NCBI RefSeq assembly: GCF_005497185.1
Contig: NZ_RJTN01000029.1
Span: 1-46,353, forward strand
DNA from: Pectobacterium polonicum
GTDB lineage: Bacteria > Pseudomonadota > Gammaproteobacteria > Enterobacterales > Enterobacteriaceae
DNA length: 46,353 nt
Direction of reading: 5' to 3'
This document shows, piece by piece, positions 30,599-40,928 of this stretch (its first letter is position 1; the number at the start of each line of letters is the position of its first letter). Made by a program: the position numbers and the translations under genes. The notes below the pieces were generated by a model. It searched no databases, was not told the DNA's origin, and saw only the letters and a program-made list of their open reading frames with translations.

Positions 30599-33500
30599 CT
30601 AATCCGCATCATAGCCCAGATTTGGCGCTAACCAGCGCTCAAGCTCGCTTACATCCATACCTTTACGCACCGCGTAATCCTCGACCTGATCGTGCTGGAT
30701 TTGCGCGACGGCGAAGTATTTGCTGTCGGGGTGGCTGAAATACCAGCCGGATACCGACGCGCCCGGCCACATGGCATAGGATTCAGTGAGTTTCATGCCA
30801 GTATGTTTTTCCACATCCAGCAACTGCCAGATTTGTACTTTCTCCGTGTGGTCAGGACAAGCCGGATAGCCTGGTGCAGGGCGAATCCCCTGATAATTCT
30901 CACGGATCAGCAGCTCATTACTGAGGTTCTCATTCGGCGCATAGCCCCAGTACACCTTACGCACACGCTCATGCAGGTATTCTGCAAAGGCTTCCGCCAG
31001 ACGGTCAGAGATCGCCTTCACCATGATCTTGTTGTAATCATCGTGTTGAGCTTCCCACAGATCGGCCAACGTATCCTCTTCCAGCCCGCCGGTCACGGCA
31101 AAGGCTCCCAGATAATCCGGTTTACCGCTGGATTTCGGTGCCACAAAATCAGACAGGCAGTAGTTCGGGAAGTCGGTTTTTTCCGTCTGTTGACGCAGAT
31201 GGTGGCTAACTGACAGCACCGTTTCACGCCGTTCATCGGCATAAATCACCACATCATCACCCACGCGGTTCGCCGGAAAAAGGCCAACCACACCACGCGG
31301 ATTCAGCGCACCGCGTGCGGATAAGTCGTCCAGCATCACGTTGGCATCGGCAAACAGGCGCTTGGCCTCTTCACCCACCACCTCATCTTCCAGAATGCGA
31401 GGATATTTCCCCGCCAGCGACCAGGTCATAAAGAACGGCGTCCAGTCGATGTAGTTGCGCAGCGTTTCAATGCTGGCCGTCACTTCCTGAATGCCCAGAC
31501 GATGCGCAACCGGCGGCGTGTAGTTTTCCCAATCTAAATCGGAGGCGTTAGCGCGAGCTGCTTCCAGCGTCACGGGCGGCGTTCGCGGTTTTTTACGCGC
31601 GTGCTGAATGCGCACGGTTTCATACTCTTTACGAGTGCGCGCAACAAAGTCGTCATACTGCGTACTGGACAGCAGGGCAGACACCACACCAACAGAGCGC
31701 GAGGCATTCTGCACGTAGACGGTCGGGCCGCTATAGTTCTGCTCAATCTTCACAGCGGTATGCGCTTTAGAGGTCGTCGCGCCGCCAATCAACAGCGGCA
31801 GCGTAAAGCCCTGACGCTCCATCTCTTTCGCTACGTTAACCATTTCATCCAGCGACGGCGTAATCAGCCCGGACAGCCCGATGATATCGACATTCTCTTC
31901 ACGCGCAGTCTTCAGGATTTTATCCGTCGGTACCATCACACCCAGATCGATAATTTCGTAGTTGTTACATTGCAGCACCACACCGACGATATTCTTGCCG
32001 ATATCGTGGACGTCACCTTTTACCGTCGCCAGCAGGATTTTCCCCGCAGACGAGCCTTTGTCTTTACTGGCTTCAATATAAGGTTCGAGGTAGGCCACGG
32101 CCTGCTTCATCACACGGGCGGATTTCACGACCTGCGGCAGAAACATTTTGCCTGCACCAAACAGATCGCCGACCACGTTCATGCCGTCCATCAGTGGGCC
32201 TTCGATCACCTCGATCGGCCGCGTCGCCTGCTGGCGCGCTTCTTCCGTATCCAGCTCGATAAACTCGGTAATGCCTTTAACCAGCGAGTACTCCAGACGT
32301 TTCTTCACGTCCCAGCCGCGCCACTCCGCCTGTGTTTTACTGCCTTCATCTTCTGTTTTGCTGCCGCGATACTTTTCTGCCAGATCGAGCATACGCTCGG
32401 TGGCATCGCTGCGACGGTTAAGGATCACGTCTTCAACCGCATCGCGCAACTCAACAGGAAGATCGTCATAGATCGCCAACTGACTAGCGTTCACGATCCC
32501 CATGTCCATCCCATTGCGGATCGCGTAATACAGGAAGACGGCGTGGATCGCCTCACGGACCAGATCGTTACCGCGGAATGAGAACGACACGTTGGACACG
32601 CCGCCAGAGATCATCGCGTGCGGCAGTTGCGCCTTGATGTCCGCACAGGCTTCGATGAAATCCACCGCGTAGTTGTTGTGCTCGTCGATCCCCGTTGCCA
32701 CCGCGAAAATATTCGGGTCGAAAATAATGTCTTCCGGCGGGAAGCCGACTTCTTCCGTCAGTATGCGATAAGCCCGGCTACAAATTTCAATTTTGCGGGC
32801 GCGGGTATCCGCCTGTCCGACTTCATCAAAAGCCATCACCACCACGGCGGCGCCGTAGCGCCGCACCAGCTTAGCGTGATGAATAAAGGCCTCAACGCCT
32901 TCCTTCATGGAGATCGAGTTAACAATCCCTTTGCCCTGAATGCATTTAAGCCCTTTCTCAACCACATCCCATTTTGAGGAGTCGATCATAATCGGCACAC
33001 GGGCAATATCAGGTTCACCGGCAATCAGATTCAGGAAGCGGATCATCGCCGCCTCCGCATCCAGCATGCCTTCATCCATGTTGATGTCGATAATCTGCGC
33101 ACCGCTTTCCACCTGCTGGCGGGCGACATCCAGCGCTTCGTTATATTTCTCTTCTTTGATCAGACGTTTAAAACGCGCAGAGCCGGTAACGTTTGTCCGC
33201 TCCCCGACGTTAACAAACAGGGTATTAGCATCGATAATCAGCGGTTCGAGGCCGGATAAACGGCAGGCCACTGGGATCTCCGGCAGCTTGCGCGGCGGCA
33301 CGCCTTCCACTACTTTCGCCATCGCCGCAATGTGTGCAGGCGTCGATCCACAACAGCCGCCGACGATATTCAGAAAACCCGATCGCGCCCATTCACCGAT
33401 ATGTTTCGCCATATCCGCTGGATCGAGATCGTATTCCCCGAAGGCGTTAGGTAGCCCCGCATTCGGGTGTGCGCTCACATAGCATTCTGAAATACGCGAT

Positions 33501-34282
33501 AGCTCGGCGACATACTGACGCAGTTCATCCGGCCCTAATGCACAGTTCAGACCGAAGGAAAGTGGGCGGGAATGACGCAGAGAGTTGTAAAAGGCTTCCG
33601 TGGTTTGGCCAGATAACGTACGCCCTGACGCATCCGTGATCGTGCCGGAAATCATCACGGGCAGCACGACCCCTAACGCTTCAAATTCACTTTCGACGGC
33701 GAAACTCGCTGCTTTAGCATTCAACGTGTCGAAAATGGTTTCGATCATGATCAGATCGACGCCACCTGCGATCAGTGCGCGAGTCGATTCTCGGTACGCC
33801 TCTACCAGTTGATCAAAACTGACGTTACGAAAAGCCGGATCGTTAACGTCGGGGGAGATCGACGCCGTGCGGTTCGTCGGACCGAGAACGCCAGCAACAT
33901 AGCGCGGCTTATCCGGCGTTAACGCCGTCCATTTATCCGCGCTGGCACGCGCCAGCTGGGCGGCGACGGTATTAATTTCCGCCGACAGCGCTTCCATATC
34001 ATAGTCCGCCATCGCAATAGTGGTGGCGTTGAAGGTGTTGGTTTCGAGAATGTCGGCACCGGCTTCCAGATAGGCATCGTGAATTTCACTAATCACCTGC
34101 GGCCTGGTCAGCACCAGCAGATCGTTATTTCCCTTCACATCGCTCGGCCAGTCGGCAAAGCGCTCGCCGCGATAATCTGCTTCCTGAAGGCGATAACCCT
34201 GAATCATGGTGCCCATACCACCATCCAGCACCATAATGCGTTGCGCCAACTGACGCCGCAATTCGTCTACCCGATTACTCAC
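30599..34282 (-). CDS. metH: Cobalamin-dependent methionine synthase
   Basis: MetH transfers a methyl group from 5-methyltetrahydrofolate to homocysteine through methylcobalamin. The 1227-aa protein has four modules: a homocysteine-binding barrel (Zn ligands in GGCCGS), a pterin-binding domain ([15 protein letters not shown] onwards), a cobalamin domain with the His-ligand motif [12 protein letters not shown], and a C-terminal AdoMet-binding reactivation domain ([15 protein letters not shown]). The GTG at 34282 is the start matching E. coli (M-S-x-x-V-x-x-L-R). The frame runs on to 34459 only because ERIC DNA happens to be open. Its last 199 bases are duplicated downstream. Confidence 0.97.
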   Translation of the reverse strand: MSNRVDELRRQLAQRIMVLDGGMGTMIQGYRLQEADYRGERFADWPSDVKGNNDLLVLTRPQVISEIHDAYLEAGADILETNTFNATTIAMADYDMEALSAEINTVAAQLARASADKWTALTPDKPRYVAGVLGPTNRTASISPDVNDPAFRNVSFDQLVEAYRESTRALIAGGVDLIMIETIFDTLNAKAASFAVESEFEALGVVLPVMISGTITDASGRTLSGQTTEAFYNSLRHSRPLSFGLNCALGPDELRQYVAELSRISECYVSAHPNAGLPNAFGEYDLDPADMAKHIGEWARSGFLNIVGGCCGSTPAHIAAMAKVVEGVPPRKLPEIPVACRLSGLEPLIIDANTLFVNVGERTNVTGSARFKRLIKEEKYNEALDVARQQVESGAQIIDINMDEGMLDAEAAMIRFLNLIAGEPDIARVPIMIDSSKWDVVEKGLKCIQGKGIVNSISMKEGVEAFIHHAKLVRRYGAAVVVMAFDEVGQADTRARKIEICSRAYRILTEEVGFPPEDIIFDPNIFAVATGIDEHNNYAVDFIEACADIKAQLPHAMISGGVSNVSFSFRGNDLVREAIHAVFLYYAIRNGMDMGIVNASQLAIYDDLPVELRDAVEDVILNRRSDATERMLDLAEKYRGSKTEDEGSKTQAEWRGWDVKKRLEYSLVKGITEFIELDTEEARQQATRPIEVIEGPLMDGMNVVGDLFGAGKMFLPQVVKSARVMKQAVAYLEPYIEASKDKGSSAGKILLATVKGDVHDIGKNIVGVVLQCNNYEIIDLGVMVPTDKILKTAREENVDIIGLSGLITPSLDEMVNVAKEMERQGFTLPLLIGGATTSKAHTAVKIEQNYSGPTVYVQNASRSVGVVSALLSSTQYDDFVARTRKEYETVRIQHARKKPRTPPVTLEAARANASDLDWENYTPPVAHRLGIQEVTASIETLRNYIDWTPFFMTWSLAGKYPRILEDEVVGEEAKRLFADANVMLDDLSARGALNPRGVVGLFPANRVGDDVVIYADERRETVLSVSHHLRQQTEKTDFPNYCLSDFVAPKSSGKPDYLGAFAVTGGLEEDTLADLWEAQHDDYNKIMVKAISDRLAEAFAEYLHERVRKVYWGYAPNENLSNELLIRENYQGIRPAPGYPACPDHTEKVQIWQLLDVEKHTGMKLTESYAMWPGASVSGWYFSHPDSKYFAVAQIQHDQVEDYAVRKGMDVSELERWLAPNLGYDAD
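30600..30798. repeat. 199-bp direct repeat, copy inside metH
   Basis: The 3' end of the intact metH gene matches 29087-29285 at 198 of 199 bases in the same orientation. The two copies enclose 29286-30599. Identity ends abruptly after CATGC on the inner side. Confidence 0.93.
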
Positions 34283-34323
34283 GCGAACCCCATTCCCGGC
34301 CAATAAATACGATATGTAGTGTC

Positions 34324-34450
34324 TATACCCAAAATAATCCGAGTTGCATGAAGGCGGCAACCGCACGAATCCCCAGGAGCTTACATCAGTAAGTGACTGG
34401 GGTGAGTAAGGGAGGCCAACGCACATGTAGCTTGGAGTATGACGGGTATA
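34324..34450 (+). repeat. Classical ERIC element, copy 4, in the metH leader
   Basis: This 127-bp copy contains both conserved ERIC core blocks, CGAATCCCCAGGAGCTTACA and AAGTAAGTGACTGGGGTGAG, which correspond to the known ERIC1R and ERIC2 primer sites. It is in the opposite orientation to copies 1-3 and differs from them considerably. It ends 41 bases upstream of the metH GTG, so it lies in the metH leader or promoter. The other flank leads to iclR (148 bases to its ATG). Confidence 0.95.
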
Positions 34451-34598
34451 TCCTAGCATAAGTTATGAGCACGCTAACGCCGTGTAGCATGAGACTTTTT
34501 CAGATCATTTGCCGATAAAAAGCGTAGAGAAAGAAGAGTTGCATTCTGTGGTAAAAAAACGAAAATCAATTCCATAACCCTAAAAAGGAATCGACGCC

Positions 34599-35432
34599 AT
34601 GACGCCACCAGAGCCAGCCAAACGCGGGAAGAAACCCAGAGCCAGTACGGGCACCACCGCGCAACCAACCGGGCAGGTTCAGTCGCTGACCCGTGGCCTG
34701 ACGCTGCTTGAATATATCGCCAAAGCAAATGGCAGCGTAGCGCTAACCGATCTGGCTCAGCAGGCCGGTTTACCGAATTCTACGACCCACCGCCTGCTCA
34801 CCACCATGCAGCAACAGGGCTTTGTGCGTCAGGTTGGCGATCTGGGGCTGTGGACGATTGCTTCGCACGCGTTTATCGTCGGCAGTAGCTTTCTGCAAAG
34901 CCGCAACCTGCTGGCGATCGTGCATCCGATACTACGCAAGCTAATGGAAGACTCAGGCGAAACCGTCAATCTGGCCGTGCTCGATCAGACCGATAGTCAG
35001 GCGATCATCATCGATCAAGTGCAATGTACGGCGCTGATGCGCATGTCCGCGCCTATCGGCGGTAAATTGCCGATGCATGCTTCGGGGGCTGGGAAAGCGT
35101 TTTTGGCGCATTTACCTGATGCTCAGGTCACGCAGTTGCTGCACAAAAAAGGGCTGCACGGCTACACGCCACATACCTTCAGCTCGCCACAAGCCCTGAA
35201 AGAAAACCTGTCGCTGATTCGCAAACAGGGCTATTCGTTCGATGACGAAGAGCACGCGCTGGGGCTACGCTGTATCGCAGCCTGTATTCTGGATGAACAT
35301 CACGAAGCCTTCGCCGCCATTTCCATCTCTGGCCCCGTGTCGCGCATCACGGACGACCGTGTCACAGAACTCGGTGCGCTGGTGATCAAAGCCGCTAAGC
35401 AGGTCATGCAGGAATACAGTGGCATACCGTGA
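34599..35432 (+). CDS. iclR: Acetate operon repressor IclR
   Basis: IclR represses the glyoxylate-bypass operon aceBAK. The 277-aa protein has an N-terminal winged helix-turn-helix (QSLTRGLTLLEYIA, then LTDLAQQAGLPNSTTHRLL) and a C-terminal effector domain with MHASGAGKAFLA and GYSFDDEEHALGLRCIAA. It matches E. coli IclR throughout. AAGGA precedes the ATG. Its operator is recognisable in front of aceB about 7 kb away. Unlike in E. coli, three lipid genes separate it from aceK. Confidence 0.96.
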   Translation: MTPPEPAKRGKKPRASTGTTAQPTGQVQSLTRGLTLLEYIAKANGSVALTDLAQQAGLPNSTTHRLLTTMQQQGFVRQVGDLGLWTIASHAFIVGSSFLQSRNLLAIVHPILRKLMEDSGETVNLAVLDQTDSQAIIIDQVQCTALMRMSAPIGGKLPMHASGAGKAFLAHLPDAQVTQLLHKKGLHGYTPHTFSSPQALKENLSLIRKQGYSFDDEEHALGLRCIAACILDEHHEAFAAISISGPVSRITDDRVTELGALVIKAAKQVMQEYSGIP

Positions 35433-35529
35433 TACTGGATATAAAAGAGTGTGCAGCTCTCTGCAATACCCTTATTCTTACATCCACTTACAGTATGGTT
35501 ATACGTTTCACCAATGGATAATGTGCATC

Positions 35530-36186
35530 ATGGAACAAGATATCAAGGATCGCCGCCCCATCAAGGCTCGACAAACACGTTGGGCCAGCTATTTGGCCCG
35601 AGCACTGCAATCGAGGGGCTTTACCCCTAACACCATTTCCCTTTTCAGCATTTTTTTTGCTTTCATCGCCAGTATCAGCTTTATTTTCGCTTTCCGTACC
35701 GAACACGACACCACGACTCGACTACTTCTGCTCGTTGGAGCTATCGGCATTCAGGGTCGCCTGCTGTGCAACCTGCTTGATGGCATGGTGGCCGTTGAAG
35801 GTAAACTGCGCAGTCCGGTCGGTGCTGTTTATAACGATCTACCCGATCGGATTTCAGATTCTCTGATCCTCATGGGGGTGGGTTACGGCATTACAGTGTG
35901 GCCTTTTGCGCCCACGCTTGCCTGGGCTGCGACCGTGATGGCGGTACTAACAGCCTACATTCGTTTGTTAGGTGGAAGCTGTGGTTTGCCACAACGGTTT
36001 AGCGGGCCAATGGCAAAACAACATCGTATGGCTATTCTCACCCTGGTTTCCTTGCTCGCCCTGATCGTACCGACTTATGGGCAATGGCTTTTTATCGCCG
36101 CTCTCGCAGTGATTCTGCTTGGTTCGGTCGTCACCTGTATTAATCGCACTCGACAGATTATGAGTGCACTGCATATTCAGGGATAA
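35530..36186 (+). CDS. CDP-alcohol phosphatidyltransferase family protein (YnbA-like)
   Basis: This 218-aa integral membrane protein has about six helices and the family motif in NLLDGMVAVEGKLRSPVGAV followed by YNDLPDRISD. Compared with the standard D-x2-D-G-x2-A-R-x8-9-G-x3-D-x3-D, the first Asp is Asn81, the Arg is Val89 and the third Asp is Asn102. These enzymes join a CDP-lipid and an alcohol or phosphate. The altered motif suggests a different alcohol. It is the first gene of a three-gene lipid cassette. The ATG at 35530 was chosen; another in-frame ATG lies at 35521. Confidence 0.85.
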   Translation: MEQDIKDRRPIKARQTRWASYLARALQSRGFTPNTISLFSIFFAFIASISFIFAFRTEHDTTTRLLLLVGAIGIQGRLLCNLLDGMVAVEGKLRSPVGAVYNDLPDRISDSLILMGVGYGITVWPFAPTLAWAATVMAVLTAYIRLLGGSCGLPQRFSGPMAKQHRMAILTLVSLLALIVPTYGQWLFIAALAVILLGSVVTCINRTRQIMSALHIQG

Positions 36187-36190
36187 TCTT

Positions 36191-36850
36191 ATGGTTAACG
36201 TTTTCTCTGGGCTGGATAAAAAAATTGTCAGTTCACTTCTGGTCACGATTTGTCGGCTCCTCACTGGCATTCGCGCACATTGGCGAAGTGAACCCGATCT
36301 GGCTCGTGCCAAAATTTATTATGCCAACCATAGTAGCCACCTTGATGGGCTGGTGATTTGGGCCAGCTTGCCCCCCCAACTTCGAACCATCGTCCATCCC
36401 GTCGCGGCTGCCGATTACTGGCTGAAAAAACCGTTACGCCGCTATCTGGCTCTGCGTATTTTTCAGGCGGTTCTGGTCGAGCGGCGCAATAAAAAAACAG
36501 AAGAAGAGCATACAGAGCGGTTGCCACAAGATCCGCTACAACCGCTAAAAACAACGTTAAGCGAGAACCAGTCACTGATTCTATTTCCCGAAGGGACTCG
36601 GGGAAATGGCGACCAGTTGAATCGCTTTAAAAGCGGGCTTTACCACTTATCAAAACAGTATCCAGACATAGAACTGATCCCTGTCTGGCTAGAGAATCTT
36701 AACCGTGTCATGCCAAAGGGATCACGTTTGGTCGTTCCTATCATCTGCCATGCCACATTCGGTGAACCGATACAGGGTGTGACCGAGATGGAGTCAAAAC
36801 AAGATTTTCTTGAACGCGCTAAGCAAGCACTTGAGGAGTTATCAGCGTGA
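36191..36850 (+). CDS. PlsC-like 1-acylglycerol-3-phosphate acyltransferase
   Basis: This 219-aa membrane-associated acyltransferase shows the PlsC/PlsB motifs: block I NHSSHLD (His47-x4-Asp52) and block III FPEGTR (132-137). A PIICHATFGEPI stretch near the end corresponds to block IV. It would acylate lysophosphatidate or a related acceptor. The ATG at 36191 lies 4 bases after the stop of the preceding gene. The gene ends by overlapping the next, so the three are certainly one operon. It is a paralogue of the housekeeping plsC, not its replacement (inference). Confidence 0.88.
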   Translation: MVNVFSGLDKKIVSSLLVTICRLLTGIRAHWRSEPDLARAKIYYANHSSHLDGLVIWASLPPQLRTIVHPVAAADYWLKKPLRRYLALRIFQAVLVERRNKKTEEEHTERLPQDPLQPLKTTLSENQSLILFPEGTRGNGDQLNRFKSGLYHLSKQYPDIELIPVWLENLNRVMPKGSRLVVPIICHATFGEPIQGVTEMESKQDFLERAKQALEELSA

Positions 36851-37779
36851 TGGCCTGGGATAACGAAATGCAATGGTTGCTGAGCGGCCTGTTCGGATTA
36901 CTGACTTTTGCCAGCCTGGTCGGTTACCTATTAGCCAAACGTCAGCAAAACGCCACCATCATGAACCTCAATGCCCGCATTCGAGCCTGGTGGCTCATGT
37001 GTATTATTTCTGTATTCGCCATGATGATTGGCCCGATCGGTTCGACGATCCTATTTGCCCTGATGTCATTTTACGCACTGCGGGAATGCATCACATTGAT
37101 GCCGACCCGACGGAGCGATCATGAGGCGCTGTTCTGGTGCTTCTTCATCATCCTGCCGCTTCAATACTTATTGGTTGGCATCCAGTGGTACGGCGTTTTC
37201 ATTATTCTGATACCGGTATACGCATTTCTCTTCGTCCCCGCACGTCTGGCATTAGCGGGGGATACGGTACATTTTCTTGAGCGTGCGGCCAAGATTCAAT
37301 GGAGCCTGATGATCGCCGTCTACTGTGTCAGCTACGCTCCAGCACTGCTGATGTTGGATATCACAGGTTATGAGCACCAAAATATCAAGTTACTGCTGTT
37401 TCTCATGATCGTGGTGCAGCTATCAGACGTACTGCAATACGTTTTCGGTAAACTCTGGGGAAAACGCCCCATCGTCCCTAAACTCAGCCCGAACAAAACG
37501 GTGGAAGGGTTTGTCGGCGGTATTTTGACCGCCAGTCTGGTGGGAATGGGGTTATGGTGGATCACACCATTTTCCCCCTGGCAGGCTTTTCTCATCGCCT
37601 TCGTGATTGCACTCCTTGGCTTTGCCGGTGGACTTTGCATGTCTGGCATTAAACGCGATCGCGGCGTAAAAGATTTCGGCACCATGCTGGAAGGACACGG
37701 CGGGATGATGGACCGCATTGATTCCCTCTGTTTTGCCGCTCCCGTGTTTTTCCATATTGTGCGTTACTTCTTCACCTAA
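36847..37779 (+). CDS. CdsA-like phosphatidate cytidylyltransferase
   Basis: This 310-aa membrane protein has about eight helices and a perfect CDS family signature, S-x-x-K-R-x4-K-D-x-G...HGGMMDRID, near residues 255-285 ([13 protein letters not shown], then [11 protein letters not shown]). It makes CDP-diacylglycerol from phosphatidate and CTP. A GTG at 36847 and an ATG at 36850 are possible starts, both overlapping the stop of the acyltransferase gene. Its stop overlaps the aceK stop by 8 bases on the opposite strand. With its two neighbours it forms a complete acylation, activation and head-group transfer route. Confidence 0.9.
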   Translation: MMAWDNEMQWLLSGLFGLLTFASLVGYLLAKRQQNATIMNLNARIRAWWLMCIISVFAMMIGPIGSTILFALMSFYALRECITLMPTRRSDHEALFWCFFIILPLQYLLVGIQWYGVFIILIPVYAFLFVPARLALAGDTVHFLERAAKIQWSLMIAVYCVSYAPALLMLDITGYEHQNIKLLLFLMIVVQLSDVLQYVFGKLWGKRPIVPKLSPNKTVEGFVGGILTASLVGMGLWWITPFSPWQAFLIAFVIALLGFAGGLCMSGIKRDRGVKDFGTMLEGHGGMMDRIDSLCFAAPVFFHIVRYFFT

Positions 37780-39544
37780 TCAATACGACATCAGCCGTCG
37801 GATACTCTGACGGCTGATGCCCGCTCCGTTGACTAAAACGCTTCCTCCGTCGGTAAGCGTAAACATCCTCAATGTACCCGTCCCTGATGCGCTGCTGTAG
37901 TGCTCGCCAGTAATCTGCACAAAACAGGTCCCCGTGCATTTCCTCAAACAGCTTACGAATGTGGTGGTCGCTACACAGGAAATGCGGAAACTCTTCGGGA
38001 AACACATCATTCGGCGCGACGCTGTACCACGGCTCTGCGGCCAGTTCATCCTCTGGGTGACGTGGCGGCGGAATCTTGCGGAAGTTAACCTCTGTCATGT
38101 AGCAGATCTCATCGTAGTCATAAAAGACGACTCGCCCATGGCGCGTAACGCCAAAATTCTTGAATAGCATGTCGCCGGGGAAAATATTCGCCGCAGCCAG
38201 CTGTTTGATAGCATTGCCGTACTCTTCGATCACATCGTGCAGTTGCTGTGCGTTTGCCTGTTCCAAATAGAGGTTCAGCGGCGTCATCCGGCGTTCCATA
38301 TACAAATGTCGGATCACCAGTTGGTCGCCCAGATCCTCCAGTTTTTCCGGTACCTCCCGCCACAGCTCATCCAGCAACTCTGGGCAGATACGATGCTTAT
38401 CAATGACGAAGTTTTCATATTCCTGCGTATCCGCCATGCGCCCAACGCGATCGTGCTCTTTCACCAGTTGATAGCACGCCATGACCCGCTCCGCGCTCAC
38501 TTCTTTCTGCGGCGCAAAACGATCTTTGATGACCTTAAATACGCGATCGAAGGAAGGCAGCGTAAACACCAGCATCACCATACCTTTCACGCCGGGGGCG
38601 ATAATAAACTGCTCTTCTGATGCCGCAATATAGTGCAGATATTCGCGGTAATACTCGGTTTTACTGTGCTTCTGGCAGCCAATGGCCAGATAAAGCTCCG
38701 CTGTCGTCTTCCCCGGTAAAATGTCACGCAGCCAGGCCACCAGCGCCGACGGCAGCGGGGCATACACCATGAAGTAAGAGCGGGCGAAACCGAACACAAT
38801 GCTGGCATCAGCCTGACTGGTTAAGCAGGTATCAATAAATAACGCACCGCGTTCGTTGTGGTGAATCGGCAGCAGAAACGGAAAAACACCGTCAGGGAGC
38901 GACAGTTTGCCCACCAGCCAGGCCGCTTTGTTACGATAAAACAACTCATTCGCCACCTGTAACGTCGCGTGCACAAGCTGCTCCGTTGAGAAAGTGCGCT
39001 GTAAATACGCCGTGATATAACCAATATCACGCGGCAAATCTTCCCACGGCAAACGCAGCGGCACGTCACCCAGCAGCTTTTCCAACATGCTCTGCCAGCC
39101 GTCAGCGGGCACAAACGTCTTGGCGATAGGCCGGGGGATCTCACGAAAGCGCTGTTCAGGCTGAGAACTGAAAACAAACAGTTTGTCAGGTGCCAGTTCC
39201 CGATGGTTAAACAGCCGACAGTAGACGGAATTAAAGAAACTCTCTGCAATCTCAAAACGCGGATAATCCGGCAATAAACGGGTGTAGATATGCTTCACAC
39301 GAGCCAAAAAATCCGCATCATCGCAGCGAATACCGGTAATACAGCGCAACTGTTCGACCACCAGACCAACGTGGTGATCGTATAAGTGAATACGCTGTTT
39401 CATTGCCTGCTGTACGGCGGGCCAGTCAGCCTGTTCAAAGCGCTGCTGCGCCCCCGCCGTCACTTCGAGAAAACGTCCATATTGCGCATCAAACCCTTGC
39501 AGGATCGTTTGCGCCACCAGCTTTTCAAAGTCACGCGTCATCAT
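37772..39544 (-). CDS. aceK: Isocitrate dehydrogenase kinase/phosphatase
   Basis: AceK phosphorylates and dephosphorylates isocitrate dehydrogenase, switching carbon flow between the TCA cycle and the glyoxylate bypass. The 590-aa protein matches E. coli AceK (578 aa). The nucleotide-binding loop region lies in [29 protein letters not shown]. The kinase-like part [29 protein letters not shown] has the metal-binding DYDE. The C-terminal tail is longer than in E. coli. It is the third gene of aceBAK, 45 bases after aceA. Its last bases overlap the convergent cdsA-like gene. Confidence 0.96.
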   Translation of the reverse strand: MMTRDFEKLVAQTILQGFDAQYGRFLEVTAGAQQRFEQADWPAVQQAMKQRIHLYDHHVGLVVEQLRCITGIRCDDADFLARVKHIYTRLLPDYPRFEIAESFFNSVYCRLFNHRELAPDKLFVFSSQPEQRFREIPRPIAKTFVPADGWQSMLEKLLGDVPLRLPWEDLPRDIGYITAYLQRTFSTEQLVHATLQVANELFYRNKAAWLVGKLSLPDGVFPFLLPIHHNERGALFIDTCLTSQADASIVFGFARSYFMVYAPLPSALVAWLRDILPGKTTAELYLAIGCQKHSKTEYYREYLHYIAASEEQFIIAPGVKGMVMLVFTLPSFDRVFKVIKDRFAPQKEVSAERVMACYQLVKEHDRVGRMADTQEYENFVIDKHRICPELLDELWREVPEKLEDLGDQLVIRHLYMERRMTPLNLYLEQANAQQLHDVIEEYGNAIKQLAAANIFPGDMLFKNFGVTRHGRVVFYDYDEICYMTEVNFRKIPPPRHPEDELAAEPWYSVAPNDVFPEEFPHFLCSDHHIRKLFEEMHGDLFCADYWRALQQRIRDGYIEDVYAYRRRKRFSQRSGHQPSEYPTADVVLIR

Positions 39545-39589
39545 GATCTCCAGATGGAACCCGGACAGCCGAACGCTGACCGGGCAGGA

Positions 39590-40897
39590 TCAGAACTGCT
39601 GCTCTTCCGTCGATCCCGTCAGCGCCGTCACTGAAGACTCGCCCCCCTGAATGATGTTCGTCACTTTATCAAAGTAGCCAGTACCGACCTCCTGCTGATG
39701 CGATGAGAAGGTATAACCGTCTTTAATCGCTTCAAATTCAGGCTGTTGTACTTTTTCTACGTAGTGTCTCATCCCCTCTCCCTGTGCATAGGCATGCGCC
39801 AGGTCAAACATGTTGAACCACATGCTGTGGATGCCAGCCAGCGTAATAAATTGATATTTGTAACCCATCGCCGAGAGCTCATCCTGAAAACGTGCAATCG
39901 TGCCGTCATCCAGATTCTTCTTCCAGTTAAAGGAAGGCGAACAGTTGTACGCCAGCAGCTTACCGGGGAATTTCGCATGGATAGCCTCGGCAAAACGGCG
40001 CGCCAGCGATAGATCCGGCGTTGACGTTTCGCACCACACCAAATCGGCATAAGGCGCATACGCCAGACCCCGGCTGATCGCCTGCTCGATCCCGGCACGC
40101 GTACGGTAAAAACCTTCCACCGTACGTTCTCCAGTGATGAAATTACGGTCATACTCATCGCAGTCGGAGGTCAGTAAGTCCGCGGCATCCGCATCGGTTC
40201 GCGCAACCAGCAAGGTGGGCACCCCCAAAACATCCGCAGCCAGACGCGCTGCCACCAGCTTCTGAACGGCTTCCTGAGTCGGCACCAGTACTTTACCGCC
40301 CATATGGCCACATTTCTTCGCCGATGCCAGTTGATCTTCAAAGTGAACCGCCGCCGCGCCCGCTTCAATCATCGATTTCATCAGCTCAAATGCGTTAAGC
40401 ACGCCGCCAAATCCGGCCTCCGCATCCGCCACAATCGGTAGGAAATAATCGGTATAGCGCTTGTCGCCGGGCTCAATGCGATTCGCCCACTGAATCTGAT
40501 CGGCACGCCGAAAGGTGTTATTGATGCGTTCAATCACCGCAGGTACCGAGTTTGCTGGGTAGAGCGACTGATCGGGATACATGCTGGACGCCAGATTGGC
40601 ATCTGCCGCCACCTGCCAGCCGGAAAGATAAATCGCTTCGATACCCGCTTTCGCCTGCTGTAAAGCCTGCCCACCCGTCAGCGCGCCCAGGCAGTTAACA
40701 TAGCCTTTGCGAGAATCGCCATGCAGCAAGTTCCATAACCTCGCCGCGCCGAGCTGCGCGAGCGTGCATTCCGGGTTCACCGATCCACGTAGATTAATCA
40801 CATCTTCTGCGCTGTAGGGGCGCGTAATACCGTCCCAGCGAGCGGTTTTCCACTCTTTTTCGATATGCTGGACTTGTTGGGTACGAGAGGTCGTCAT
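39590..40897 (-). CDS. aceA: Isocitrate lyase
   Basis: AceA splits isocitrate into succinate and glyoxylate, the first step of the glyoxylate bypass. The 435-aa protein has the catalytic K-K-C-G-H motif in [16 protein letters not shown], with the catalytic Cys. Mg-binding residues lie in the DADAGFGG-type region ([16 protein letters not shown]). It is 31 bases downstream of aceB and was called by near identity to E. coli AceA (434 aa). Confidence 0.97.
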   Translation of the reverse strand: MTTSRTQQVQHIEKEWKTARWDGITRPYSAEDVINLRGSVNPECTLAQLGAARLWNLLHGDSRKGYVNCLGALTGGQALQQAKAGIEAIYLSGWQVAADANLASSMYPDQSLYPANSVPAVIERINNTFRRADQIQWANRIEPGDKRYTDYFLPIVADAEAGFGGVLNAFELMKSMIEAGAAAVHFEDQLASAKKCGHMGGKVLVPTQEAVQKLVAARLAADVLGVPTLLVARTDADAADLLTSDCDEYDRNFITGERTVEGFYRTRAGIEQAISRGLAYAPYADLVWCETSTPDLSLARRFAEAIHAKFPGKLLAYNCSPSFNWKKNLDDGTIARFQDELSAMGYKYQFITLAGIHSMWFNMFDLAHAYAQGEGMRHYVEKVQQPEFEAIKDGYTFSSHQQEVGTGYFDKVTNIIQGGESSVTALTGSTEEQQF

Positions 40898-40928
40898 AGC
40901 AGAGGTTCCTTTTTATTATCAGTCAGGA

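Noticed and set aside
31601-32581. Long open frame (326 codons) antisense to metH
   Set aside because: It lies wholly within the well-conserved metH coding sequence on the other strand, has no recognisable domains, and is explained by the codon bias of metH.
34283-34459. N-terminal extension of MetH up to an upstream ATG
   Set aside because: The extension is a translation of ERIC DNA; the protein resembling E. coli MetH starts at the GTG at 34282.
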